From Ridgeia piscesae (lineage: Eukaryota; Annelida; Polychaeta; Sabellida; Siboglinidae), in assembly GCA_025642075.2 (NCBI GenBank), contig JAODUO010000976.1, positions 22,501 to 86,500 of the forward strand: a DNA stretch of 64,000 nt, written 5' to 3'. Every line of letters begins with the position of its first letter. Within the stretch, counting starts at the first letter, position 1. Position numbers and translations under genes: made by a program. The notes under the pieces were generated by a model, which was given only the letters and a program-made list of their open reading frames with translations, had not been told where the DNA came from and ran no database searches. This document shows positions 12,503-23,894 of this stretch, piece by piece.

Positions 12503-12650
12503 GCCAATAGAAGTCGGCCTAAATCTTCGTCCCAAGAAAATGTATCGGATGCAGAAGTATCTGGATATAGATTCCAGCCACAAAGACAAAGGCACATGTT
12601 GGAATACAGACCAGAGTGGAGTAGCCGTGAAAAGGAAAACACACGGAAAG
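12503..12650 (+). CDS. Candidate exon, P2X7-like intracellular-domain protein (N-terminal linker)
   Basis: An open frame follows a possible TAG acceptor and ends at an AAAG|GTGAAC donor. It encodes a Ser/Glu-rich linker followed by S-G-Y-R-F-Q-P, which resembles the segment before the cysteine cluster in P2X7-like proteins of invertebrates, many of them transposon-associated. The expected cysteine-rich exon (CxCGxC type) is not found downstream. All three plus-strand frames are fairly open here, so the call is weak. Confidence 0.25.
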
Positions 12651-13099
12651 GTGAACTTACAAAAAGACAAACTAGCAGAGATGCTGTCAACCGATTTGTT
12701 GGTGCGTTGACTGGAGTTTGTCTGCTGTCCTGAAATGGCTGCAACTCGGCCACACGCGGAGCATGTTGATGAATGTAAACATTAAGTTGTTATCGCTTAT
12801 CGCTTAAATATTATTATCCTGAGGTCCGGACTGCGTAATGATCGTATTATTATGACAAGCGAAATATGATCGCTTAGCTTTGGCCAGCCAGGCCACTTCA
12901 CTGACCTCAGGCTTGCTGCATTTAACTTTTAGTATGTGTCACTTTTTACGTTTTATGGTAATAACACATTGGTTAAGCCTTGATGGGGTTTATCATTTAA
13001 CCTGAATTGTATTGAATAGTTCCAATGAAATTAAATTAATCAGGTCCCACAATTGTGCAGGTGTGTCTATTCTGGAAACAAATAAAATTATGTACAATA

Positions 13100-13440
13100 C
13101 CTTGCTGTTTTTTGCATCCCCGTAGACACCCATCATATTTGCAGTAACAGCTATGTTTATTCATATATCATGATCTAAATGCACCGCCTACACAGCAATG
13201 GCAGGCAGTTACGATTATTTTATTTGAACATAAACTGCAGGTTATATTCTCATCATTTTGCATGTGTCTTATGGAGTCATATACAAACATAGATAATGGG
13301 ACTGTTTCAAGGAACCCAGAGATACTAGTGACGAGATGAATCCAGGAAGTGTGTCAGAATTCATGCTTTGTGAAATTATGTTCATTCAGAATAATAATCC
13401 ATGTTTGCAATGATTCACACACAATATTTCTTCTTGCACG
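13100..13440. repeat. Dispersed repeat, copy with full spacing
   Basis: The segment about 13165-13320 ('atcatgatctaaatgcaccg' onward) recurs at about 17205-17340 inside a TA field with many small deletions. Its function is unknown. Confidence 0.7.
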
Positions 13441-13454
13441 ATTTTTTATTACAG

Positions 13455-13585
13455 GTGGACTGCTGTTTATTACGAATTCTGATATTTGAAATTCTCAGCT
13501 TAGAACAACTGGTGCTTCGGAATGTATTGGTTGCACTGAACCATATACAGATAGATAACTGGCAACTAGATCCATCAACAAACTA
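13455..13585 (+). CDS. Candidate exon, P2X7-like domain
   Basis: The exon is bounded by a good acceptor (attttttattacag) and a good donor (GTAAGT). Its 131 nt encode a leucine-rich segment (E-I-L-S-L-E-Q-L-V-L-R-N-V) followed by a D-P-S-T-N turn. The pattern resembles the part of P2X7-like domains just before their 'AYRQ' motif. Whether it is joined to the 12.5-kb exon is unclear, since the phases require another exon between them. Confidence 0.3.
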
Positions 13586-14055
13586 GTAAGTATACCGTGC
13601 ATACATTTTATATATGTTTCAATTAAAGTAAATACATCAAATAAGAAACAATAATAAGCATTATCAGTAAAAAATATTAGTTATCATTACGTATAGAAAC
13701 AAAACATGTGGAACCATTATAATGTTTATGTAGTAAAAATGGCAGGTATATTTCTGAAAATATTCCACAACATTTTCTACCACTGTCCAAAGTTTTACAG
13801 AGTAAATTATAAACCGTAACTGGATAACAAACAGTATCATAATTTTGAACAAATATTGACAACTTTTGAAACAATGCCATTTTTCAATGATCAAAATGAT
13901 TATAATTCTTGTAGATCCATGTTTTGTACATTTTGTGCAATGACCACAGCATTTTAAAAATGGGTCAAGAGGCTCTGAAGTCCTTTGGAATATATGGTGA
14001 ATTTGTCATTATGAGCGAAATATGCATAGTAACTGCCTAGTCTTTTCACCATAAT

Positions 14056-14102
14056 AATCTAATTGACATTTTTTCTGGTTATCCATATGAGATGACAATC
14101 CA
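14056..14102. repeat. Short dispersed repeat, copy 1
   Basis: The stretch 'tctggttatccatatgagat' with its flanks recurs at 15055-15103. Both copies are in the same orientation about 1 kb apart. Confidence 0.6.
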
Positions 14103-14462
14103 AATACATGAATCTAGGGACAGGAGTTGTCATTAGAGGTTTTATGCAAGATGTTTATGTTTGACAGCCTTCATAATAGTTCAATTAAGTAAACATTTCT
14201 TGTGCTTAGTAGCAATACCCTAATTTATTTTATTCCAAATTATAAAAAACATATACTCAATGATTTCCGATGTATGGGAGCTAATGTCGCACAGCGATTT
14301 AAAAGTGCATAATTGTCAACATTAGATGCAATATGCTATAATACTGCCACACCATTTAATTTTCCTAAAAAGGGCCACATGTTTGAAATGGGGTGTGTCT
14401 TGAATGATACATTCTAAATAGAATGGATCATTGACCCATTTTAATCTTATTTACAATGTCAT

Positions 14463-14762
14463 ATGTATATTTACCTGAACACATTATTTTATTTTATCAA
14501 CGATAGAGAAGTTATTAATTACACAAGTAGCTTATTACAGCTGTGTTTGCCCCCCCCCACACCCCACCCAATGACACAGTTACTAGGAGTCCATTCAAAT
14601 GCCACACCTCTATTATCTTGGAAATATGAAGCCATACTGCAATTACTATGTACTACTTTATACAGCTTGGTGCAATGTGAAGAGAACTGCACAAGCAAGG
14701 ATTCAAATGTAACTTATCGCAAAAGTCCCAATGCAATTATGAGTGCTGTCATACCTTCATAG
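14463..14762 (+). other. Unassigned open frame downstream of a C-rich tract
   Basis: A 99-codon frame contains 'ccccccccacaccccaccc' and then 'caatgacacag', which looks like a polypyrimidine tract plus acceptor near 14580. The part after it shows no family resemblance. Confidence 0.15.
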
Positions 14763-14789
14763 CAGTGCTGTCTCTTGGGTCAGGTAACA

Positions 14790-15010
14790 GTGATACACCT
14801 TCGCCAGAATTTAGTGAGCTGGCGAAGGGCTCCGAGAAAATGGCGTGCAGTGATTACTGACTTCAGGCAGGGCATTGAATGCTGCTGAACCATGTTCCAG
14901 GTGCATCGTCGTATCTTCTTCCTCAACAACTGCAGCGTGTGCACATAAGTGAAACAGGACATTCCCACACTGGATGCAACAGTGTGATGTAGGAGTGACA
15001 ACCATCGTTT
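14790..15010 (-). other. Weak minus-strand exon candidate
   Basis: On the minus strand 'ttgttgttgattacag' forms a good acceptor near 15012. Two downstream frames stay open for about 65-73 codons, one with C-C-I-Q-C-G-N and further His/Cys residues that could bind zinc. The family is not recognised. It could be a downstream exon of the minus-strand start exon at 21.3-21.4 kb, but I cannot show that. Confidence 0.2.
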
Positions 15011-15054
15011 TCTGTAATCAACAACAACGGAACATGAAAAAATTCATTGCATCA

Positions 15055-15103
15055 TCACCTAATTGGCATTTTATCTGGTTATCCATACGAGATGACCAGA
15101 AAA
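15055..15103. repeat. Short dispersed repeat, copy 2
   Basis: Direct repeat partner of 14056-14102, differing at a few positions and followed by 'cagaaaatgag'. Confidence 0.6.
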
Positions 15104-15611
15104 TGAGAAACACTGCCATATTGTGAGAATGCAGCAGACAATATAAATTAAGTCTATGAATTCTCACTCTGTAATTATCTAGAATATAAATTTTCTTTTT
15201 TCAATTATCACTTACAGGTGACAATAGATATTTAACTAGTGGACACTGACGTCACATCTAAAAAGCTAATCAAACATCAAAATAAACACAACTTGCAGAT
15301 AAAATGAGTAGTTTAAATGAAGATATAGCTTAAAATATGCATGCAGCAAACTGTTCATGGATTTCAAACAGCAACCATTAAGCAGTCATAAATACTATTC
15401 TAGGGTCAAACTAATTATGAAGGCGGGGTGTCAAAGTGCATGCAGAAAATTGATAAACGTATGATCAATATATTCAGATGTGTTGCATATGCTATCTCAT
15501 AATTGGAAAGTAACAGAAAAATGCAACCAACCAAATTTTGTAAAAACATTTTTTAAATAAATACTGACTTAATTTCTAGTTTTCAGCATCATAAAACATT
15601 CGGTGATTCTT

Positions 15612-15846
<235 letters not shown>

Positions 15847-16359
15847 CATAGGTATGAACAAACTGATCATACGCTTTACTACCTCCAAAGCTGTATTAAT
15901 CAATGTTACCTTAGGCTTATGAAGATACTCTGACATAGCCTACATTCACATCGATGGAAATAAATGTCTATGACTATGATTCGGCTACCGAATTAACGAA
16001 GAAGTGCCAATGACAATACGTACGATCGCCCATGCGACGTGTCTTTCGCTATTCAGCTATTCAAGTTTCTTCTAAATGTTAAACTATTTATTCTGCGATG
16101 ATATAAATTGTGCTATTTTCCTAGCTTGGTTTAGGCATACCTTAGTCTTTACACATGTGAACGTGATACCATAAAAAAACAGATTAGCTGTCATGGAGGG
16201 ACATCGCCATCGATGATCGATGGGCGTTGCCTTTTTAGTCCTTTACGTCTTCGACTCATGCGTACTTTCAGCAATGACATACTGTGCGTAAACATGGGCA
16301 CTCACCACCCAAGCAAACAACAAGCTAGCAGCCGCACAAACACATATGGAAAGGAGTAT

Positions 16360-16700
16360 GTTAAACATCACATACCGGGACAGAACATCTGGGTAAGAGA
16401 AAAAACTAAGATCACAGACGTGATTGAGCAAGTCAAAAGACGGAAGTGGACCTGGGCAGGACACGTCAGCAGGAACGAGATAACCGATGGGCATTGCGTA
16501 TCACCACTTGGAAACCCTACGAAAGGAATTGACCTAGAGGAACGCCGTCGAGGCGGTGGAGAGAAGAACTAGAGGACTACTGGAAGGGAACCATCTGGCA
16601 GAGAATAGCGCAAGATAGGCAGAAGTGGAAGCAGCATACTGAGGCTTTCGCCTAACCACGGGACACTATGGCTGCACAAAACGACGATGATGATGATGAT
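16360..16700 (+). pseudogene. RTE-like LINE, extreme 3' end
   Basis: The frames encode V-R-E-K-T-K-I-T-D-V-I-E and R-R-K-W-T-W-A-G-H-V-S-R, then in another frame a W-R-E-E-L-E-D-Y-W-K segment and a 'RDTMA'-like end. This is the conserved C-terminus of RTE-type endonuclease-reverse transcriptases. A (GATGAT)n tail at about 16684-16700 matches the microsatellite 3' ends of RTE elements. The copy is truncated at its 5' end and frameshifted. Confidence 0.7.
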
Positions 16701-16922
16701 GAACTCAATATTCTGACACTTAGTTGGCCATGAAATTATTTGTTTTGTTTTTTCAAGCGTAAACACCTTCTCCTATTTGTTTGTAGTAAGAGGAAGATAT
16801 TCTACTTTTTTAAATAAAATGTTATAAGATCTGCATTCACCTATGACATCTAAGCTGGATTTTGGGATTGCTCTGCTCTTTGGCAAAACTGGCCGTCAGC
16901 CGTTCATGTTGTGGCGCAACTC

Positions 16923-16975
16923 CAACGTGACTATCGGCGATCTGTAACTGTTACAGATCGCCGATCGCCACGTTG
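16923..16975. repeat. Two-tier palindrome
   Basis: Inner arms 16933-16948 and 16950-16965 are perfectly complementary over 16 bp around a single T. Outer arms 16923-16929 and 16969-16975 (caacgtg/cacgttg) are also complementary. The whole could form a cruciform. Confidence 0.85.
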
Positions 16976-17112
16976 CCTCCCAATGTTAAAGTGTATTGAG
17001 TACAAATTACTTATGGTTGTAGAACTACACACGGCACTGTATATTGGCACGCCAATATATGTTGCTTCACTGCTACATCCAGGGGTGTGCATCCGGTTTT
17101 AAAAGTGGGGGA

Positions 17113-17116
<4 letters not shown>

Positions 17117-17179
<63 letters not shown>

Positions 17180-17378
17180 TATATATATATGATATATATA
17201 TTATATATATCATGATCTAAATGCACCGCCTACGCAATGGCAGCAAATTATTTATTTGAACATAAACTGCAGGTTATATTCTCATCATTTATGTGTCTAT
17301 GAGTCATATACCATAGATAATGGACTGTTTAAAGAACCAAATATATAGGTATATAATTATATATATTATATAATATAT

Positions 17379-17432
<54 letters not shown>
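17117..17432. repeat. (TA)n field enclosing a dispersed repeat copy
   Basis: TA runs at 17117-17215 and 17340-17430 flank a 135-bp island that matches 13165-13320 with numerous one- to four-base deletions. Confidence 0.8.
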
Positions 17433-17433
<1 letters not shown>

Positions 17434-17754
17434 TAAAATTTTGGTTCCCCGTTCCCTCCACTTTTGTATGACTTGAAGTACATATAAATGTTTTTAGTAA
17501 AGATAAAACTTCAAATTTATTGTTGGTCTAATGCTAATTCTAAAACAAACAAAGACCTTTACGTTATGCTATTTAAAATATATATGTTGGCTATACATAT
17601 ATTTGATTAGAGGCCATGCCCCCCATTCACTGAACATTTGGAGGGTAGACTTTGGACCCATAACTGCTTGCCTGATTCATAGAGTGACAAGATGCAGAGG
17701 TTACAGGGGTGCCTGTGTAGGACTTCCCACTTCCCGATACTAACAATATCTTTT

Positions 17755-18240
17755 TACTGCAGAAAAGAGTAATCCGAATTGTATTTGGTGCAAGACGATT
17801 GGATCAGACTAACTCATTTTCCAACAATTACATGTACTAACATTTCCAGATATCATAAAACTGAAAAACGTTATTATTTATGTACAAAGCGTACTACAGT
17901 TATTTGCCATCAAATGTTCTACGTTTGTTTACAAGGCCAACAATAGTCTACTCAATGCGAGCCAGTCATGATTAAGAACGACAGAATGTCTGTTCCACTA
18001 TGCGAGCAATGTCTCTTTGTGTAAAGGGAATGCATGTATGGAATTTCTATGCGATGATTTAAAAATAGTTAATACTGTTGCTGCATTTAAACGTAAATGC
18101 AAGAATCTTTTATTTAAGAAATATCTAGTTGTGGACCATCTCTCTCTTAACTATATTATATGTCAAGATGTTAACTTATCTTATGCTTTGTATATGAACT
18201 TGTAACCAGAATTTAAATAAATATTATGTGTTAAGGTTAA
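17755..18240 (+). pseudogene. LINE (Jockey/CR1-like) RT 3' end
   Basis: It opens with L-Q-K-R-V-I-R-I-V-F-G, passes through a 'TFPDIIKL' block and a R-T-T-E-C-L segment, and ends with A-A-F-K-R-K-C-K-N-L-L before a stop at 18205 and an AAATAAATATTATG tail. These are C-terminal landmarks of Jockey/CR1-type reverse transcriptases. Several frame changes are present. Confidence 0.6.
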
Positions 18241-18374
18241 ATTGACAAAAAGTCATTTACTTCAAATTTACCCCTTTCATACATTGTATATTGTAGTATT
18301 ATAGCTAAATTTGCCTGTTTGTATTGTATTTATTGTTGTTAACAATGTTCTGAGTACAATGTTCTGAATAAACT

Positions 18375-18378
<4 letters not shown>

Positions 18379-18412
<34 letters not shown>
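18379..18412. repeat. (TA)n microsatellite
   Basis: A short TA run shortly downstream of the LINE relic at 17.76-18.24 kb. Confidence 0.9.
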
Positions 18413-18414
<2 letters not shown>

Positions 18415-18419
18415 GGGGT

Positions 18420-19130
18420 TTTAAAGAGAGAGGAGTGATCTGTCTCGCTGTATGCCTGTGAATTTGTTTTCTGAACTAAAAAAGTGGGGGGGCATTCCCT
18501 ATGCTGAACAAGGATTAGACAAACTCTGACGTACCCATGGTGAATGGTTGGAGCATATAAGGCAAGCATATGTACGGGCGAATGTTTGATCACGGAACGT
18601 AGTCTTAGATACAATCATTCCCAAATCTCTGAAGCTTGGATAGCAACTGCAAGATGGCTGACTGTTGCCAGTGCAAAGGTAGGAAACACCAGAAGCCAAT
18701 CCAGTGTCAGGTTTGCAGCTGACGCAATACAGCTGTGCAATTAAAACGTCTTTGTCACCTTGCCGCATATCACATGATCATCAAATCTAGCTGCATGATA
18801 GGTTACTCAGTCTTAAAAGCCAACATGGATGTCGTGGGAGGGGAGTGGATGAACAGCTTGGGAGTTCGCAGTATGGATTGTTTGTTTTTAATATTTGAAT
18901 GGCTATTTAAGACAGCAACAGGCCCAGACTAACAGCAAAATATTGAGGCAACTGGAGATTGTTGATCGAAAACGTATAGCGTGAGAAAAGTGAGGAAAGA
19001 GAAGAGGAAGAAAAAGGCGATGGAAACGGTAACCACAGTCAACTTCACCCCTGATTGAGGACATGCAAAGCCAAAGAGGAGCATAACACGCAGTTTTGCG
19101 TACTTGTGAAGAGGGCACTGTAATCGTCAC
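18420..19130. other. No gene recognised
   Basis: Short frames only. The stretch ends at the target-site duplication of the hAT element that begins at 19143. Confidence 0.4.
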
Positions 19131-19533
19131 GTGGGTCCACCACAGTGTGGCCAAGTCCGCGGTTTTCCCGCGGAATTGGGCTAGTTTTAGACCTGTTGCG
19201 CGTGGAAAAATAGCAGTTGCGGTTTTTTGGGCTTCTTTTTATGCACATGCCGCTATTTTTGAGCTAGTTTAGAAAGTGGTGGTTTTACGTCATGTGTTAC
19301 ATTATGTCTAAGACTAAGAGCCGTCTTATTCTACGTCTCATAATAAATACTGTGAACTACCAATTCATAACCTCACAATGTCTTTGAATACAACAGACAC
19401 ACACATTGCCAACTCCAGCCTGGGCCACCCAGTTGTCCATAAATAAGGGTAACAATCATTCACGCGCGCCAGATGTCGCAGCTGCTGACTACGTCAATAC
19501 CAGCTCTTCTCTTCGTAGCGCTGTAACGCTTAC

Positions 19534-19963
19534 ATTTTCCGGGCGTTAGAAACGTTCCGGTTGACGTTTCTGCGCATGCGCGATATATGTAAAATCATCA
19601 ATGTGCAGCGAAAAGACAAAGCATTTATGATATAAATATTACGGGTTGTTCGTTAGTATGAATATATAACCTCTCAGCAAAGTTATTTGTCGCAAATTAA
19701 CACGAGGCAAACAAGTTTTGAGGCATATTTTGATAGCAAGCGTAAATCACGTGACTCTAGTGCGCCATAATCCGTGACAGTGATTTATAAAAAAAAACGA
19801 CATTTTAGGAAACTCTTCACAGCTAATCATCACAAGAAAGTCAACGAAAAATTCGTGGCATTTATACCAATATTGCTTTCTTGTTTCGCTGGACATTGAT
19901 GAGTTTACATTTATTGCGCATGCGCAGAAACGTCAACCAGAACTTTTTTAACGACCGGAAATT
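19534..19963. mobile_element. MITE family A, copy 2 (nested in hAT)
   Basis: Inverted ends 'ttccgggcgttagaaac' and its degraded partner near 19950-19960 both lead into 'gttgacgtttctgcgcatgcg'. The interior matches copy 1 (11342-11763) in order, for example 'gttatttgtcgcaaattaac' and 'gcgccataatccgtgacag'. It lies inside the hAT element. Confidence 0.8.
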
Positions 19964-19969
19964 TTTTAA

Positions 19970-20273
19970 TGCGACAGCTCTACGTGTAACTAAGCCAACG
20001 ACCATTAGCAGGAGGTATCATATACTGTCGCTGCTATTGCTGCCATTCAGCAACGCCGCTGTAGAGCGGGTCTTCTCGACGATGAATATCGTCAAGACGA
20101 AGGTGCGGAATAGGATGCAGCAGGACTCCCTCGAGAAGATCCTCCACGAGCGAGCATATATGTCGCGCCACAAGATCTGCTCCAACAAGTTTCTGCCAGA
20201 CAAGATAATGCTCAGCCTCTTCACGGCCGAAATGTATCGCCAGGAGGACGACGATTCCATGCTGGACATCTAA
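19970..20273 (+). pseudogene. hAT transposase C-terminal dimerisation domain
   Basis: About 100 codons show the hAT C-terminal signature: L-S-L-L-L-L-P-F-S-N-A-A-V-E-R-V-F-S-T-M, then K-x-R-N-R-M, a cysteine-bearing middle and an F-T-A-E-M-Y-like end, stopping at TAA 20271-20273. In hAT transposases this region forms the dimer and completes the fold around the RNase-H-like core, whose catalytic aspartates are absent here. The open frame begins inside the neighbouring MITE, so its apparent start is an accident. Confidence 0.85.
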
Positions 20274-21306
20274 GACACCTGCCCTAGACCTAGTCTACAC
20301 CGAGTGTTGTGCTTTGCTGTGACAACACGTGCGCGCGATCCTGTGCACGCGTGATTAAAATTTCAGTTTTGATAGTTTCAATGGGTTTGTTTTGACTGAA
20401 TTTGTGATTGCGCGCGTACATGCCTGCATGTCTGTGTGTGCCATGTGCATATATGCGTGTATCCAGTTTAGGGCATATAATGTGATTTAGTAGAGGGCCA
20501 TTTATGTGGTGAATTTTGTGACGTTATGATGTACACCATGTTTATTTATAAACAAGCATTTATAGTTCACCGTAGCACAGTAGGTGGCGCTCAACTGCAA
20601 GGAATGATGGAAACATCCACTCATCATTAGGAAAATACTTTGTGCGTGACGTACTTGAAATGCATTTCCCTCTTTATCGGTAGGGTGTGTCACTGGCAAC
20701 ATTTAAAATGTATAATTTATAATTATTTGGGGGGATTTTTGGGCTAGTTTTGGAGGGCCATTGGGCTAAAAATATATTTTTGACCTGGCAACACTGGTCC
20801 ACCATTGAGTCATGTGCACACGGCGGAGCCGGAGGTAGGAAACCATACATATTTTTGTACATTGCAAAATGTTACATTACGTGATGGTAGCTGAATATAG
20901 ATATGCAGTTTTTATTTCATTTTCCACTTTTAGAAAAAGAAGGAACAAGCGACAATAAATGATAGCACTGTTAATTCTGTGTTCAGAAATCTCGTCGTCG
21001 AAAGTCATTATGTCAGTTGTAGACGTCGTTTTTTAGGATTCCCTTCTTTCACACGGCTTCGGATGCAGTGTTCAAACATGAAACAACAGCTGCTAAATTA
21101 GTACACACGCATGTGAGGGGTATCTTTACTTTTCTACGATCGTTTCATAACAAATTGACGTGTCGTATTTAATATAATGATGCGCATGTGACGTATGATA
21201 TCGCCCATACGGCGATGGCTTAGCCACATCCTAATTAGGCCCCTAATTAGGCACTTCAACAAAATCTGCTGCCGCGGTGATTTTACGTGCACGCAAAGCC
21301 GCATAC

Positions 21307-21408
21307 CGTTTTAGTCGTGTCGTTTACTTGGACCTGAGTAGCGTTTTCTTTTAACTCCCTGATTCGCGCGCCTTTTTCATGATTGTCGTCATCGGATTGC
21401 GGCTCCAT
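21307..21408 (-). CDS. Candidate first coding exon of an unidentified minus-strand gene
   Basis: On the minus strand an ATG (codon at 21406-21408, in context accaagATGG) opens 34 codons: an acidic, hydrophilic start M-E-P-Q-S-D-D-D-N, then a K/R/E helix-like part, then a T-T-K-T end at a GTATGC donor (phase 0). The surroundings (21170-21430) are richer in CpG than the neighbourhood, as at many promoters. I find no family match. Downstream exons on this strand are not securely identified. Confidence 0.35.
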
Positions 21409-21804
21409 CTTGGTGGTAAGTCGAACTTTATTTACGTTCTTCGTTCGTATACTCCATACAGCCCCTTCTGGGGCTAACATAGGAGGTTGTGCGGTGCGCA
21501 ATGCTAAAGGTGCATGAAGATGAAAATGAAGTTAGAAGAACAATAAGAACAATAGAACTGAAAACGTGCGATTAACTATGTAGATAAGTAATAATTTGTG
21601 CAGATTAAAAACAGTTTGCTGTGTCTATTTTTTGCTATAATCTGGTGAGGTGGGCTGGAGCAACAAGTCAAGGTGGATGGTACTGAGACCTAAAGCTAAA
21701 CGTAGGCCTAGGCTAGGGTAGTCTCGGCCTACTATTTTGTAAACTTGCTAAAACGATATGCTTTTTGTTTGTCCTTCACTTAGTCACGACAACATCACGA
21801 AAAT

Positions 21805-21884
21805 TATACGATAATTTCTCAGTTAACTGGCCTAAATAAATCCTATTATTAATTTAGGCCAGTTAACTGAGAAATTATCGTATA
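21805..21884. repeat. Perfect 33-bp inverted repeat with 14-nt loop
   Basis: Arms 21805-21837 and 21852-21884 are perfectly complementary over 33 bp, with loop 21838-21851. Symmetry stops abruptly on both sides. No copy of the arms was noticed elsewhere in the window. Confidence 0.9.
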
Positions 21885-22705
21885 GTTGTCCCACGTGACA
21901 TATATAGTAATATACATATGATATATACACAGTACAAAATTCACGTTAAATTTATCAGATGAAATTGGCTACGGCTATGCGGCTATGTTTATGTATGATG
22001 ACAGGATCTTTTCAAAACTGTTTTACTACCTTTTTGATCTGTATGCATTTGAAATGTGATGTGACAGCCCCACATGGCTAGTGAATCACACAGGCATTTG
22101 AACAGTGAAGTCAGAAATGAAAATGGTAAAAAGCGTGATATTTAGGAAATTGTAAAATTTACCACAATAAAAGTCCACATTGCAAAGAATACATAATTTT
22201 GCATAAAAAATTGGGTAACACCGTGTTTTGGGGGAATGTCTGGAGAATCGTGAGCAATTGTCTTACGGCTCTGATGCCTGTGGGTTTTTGCGCAGCTATG
22301 ACATCGGCTTATTGCCATAAACTCGACAGAATTAAATGTAACAAAAAACTTATATCTCCCTTCTTTGTACCATAATTGATATAGAATGACATTGCAAACA
22401 GATACACCTCAAAAAGGTAGTGAAACAATATGGAAAAGCTATTAATTGTAATGTTATAATTAGTACAGCAATATTTTGTGACTTGGTGTTAGACCAACTG
22501 TGACTCTTATTTGTGAGAGCAGGTTCAATTCCTGCTGATGTTTTCATATTTGAAGCATTACTGGTTGTTTCACACATGCCAGCTGACAATGAGAGACATG
22601 AAATTTCTAGTTAGAATGTGTCCATTTCTGATTAGAATTGTTACACTTATAACCGTGTATAAAACTATATTTTCACATGCAGGCAGGTGCACGCACGCAT
22701 GTGCA

Positions 22706-22736
22706 CCACACACACACAACACACACACACACACAC
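22706..22736. repeat. Short CA-rich microsatellite
   Basis: Interrupted CA repeat within an otherwise featureless AT-rich stretch (about 21.9-23.28 kb) in which I see no gene. Confidence 0.8.
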
Positions 22737-23894
22737 TTATATTACACTGCAAAAATTACATATTCTGTGAATATATTATTAACCTGTTTGCAAATGTAAG
22801 GAATTATATAGAACACATGAGATTCTTATAATTTCAGTATAATTAGCATTACTTACAGCAATAAATGAAAGTTATTTGATACTTGTCCGTTGTTTTCTGA
22901 AAGGTATAAATTGCACAGCATACTTATTATCCCTGGCATTAATCAAAGTTACAGATGTCATGACTTCTGTATCATGTAGCATATAATAACAGGCTGTAAC
23001 AGTAGTTACAAAATTAATTTTCAAGCTCCAAAATGCTCCACAAATTGAAATATAAAGCATTGTCTTTAATTTTCCATATAAAATAAATGTATGTGGGATA
23101 AACTGTTATGTTCCTAGTGTAACAATGCTATAGTGTTGCTATAAGTATAAGGTCAGTATACATGCAGTCACTTTACTTTATTCAAGTGTTAGACAACACA
23201 CATTGTGAAAGGATTATTAAAATGCACATGTAAGTTGAGTAGCTTTCCAAAGACCTTCTTTGTCAGCATAGGAGATTAATTGATTGAAGATGCAGTCATC
23301 TGATGCAGAGGTAAGAAATTCCATTGACCCTATTACTAGCCAGAGCTCTGTGAGTCAGTCTATGCTGGTGGTTGAGGAAATTTGAAAGATAATGTTCTTG
23401 CAGTACGACAGCAAGTGCCTTACTTGGTGGCTGCTTTTTCCAAATTCCGAAATATCACCTACCATGGACCAGCAACGAAATTCTTTCAACAAGCATGTAC
23501 AAACAATTATTCTAAAATCTACTTCAAAACTGATTACATTGGCCAAATTAGATAGAGTGAAGCAGTTATGCGATGGTTTAACATGTGTTTGGACAGGCAA
23601 AAGTTCTGGGTCCAGAAATGAGGCAAAATTCAAGCACTGGGCTGCCTCAAAGGGATTTTACACGTGTAAATTGATTGGTGAAGATGCTTCAAAGGTCTTC
23701 ATGAAGCATAAGCCTCAGGTAAGTTACTAGCCATGTAATCATTGAGAACTTGCTACTTGTGCATGAACTTTTAATAAATTAGTGAACACTGAAATGAATG
23801 TTCCCCTATAAATGTGATTGTTGAAAACAATATTTTATCAAATATGAACAGGCTACATCAAAAAGCAGTGTTATTATTTTAAAATACTCAGTTA

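Larger units (their letters stand above)
19143..20796 (+). mobile_element. hAT-family DNA transposon, internally rearranged, with 8-bp target-site duplication
   Basis: The left end reads CAGTGTGGCCAAGTC and the reverse complement of the right end CAGTGTTGCCAGGTC. Identical 8-bp flanks 'gtccacca' at 19135-19142 and 20797-20804 are the expected hAT target duplication. Both subterminal regions carry 'ttgggctagtttt'-type repeats. Only the C-terminal transposase region remains (about 19970-20273). The N-terminal part has been lost and a MITE (about 19534-19963) sits just upstream of the surviving coding part. The element is about 1.65 kb and cannot make a complete transposase. Confidence 0.9.
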
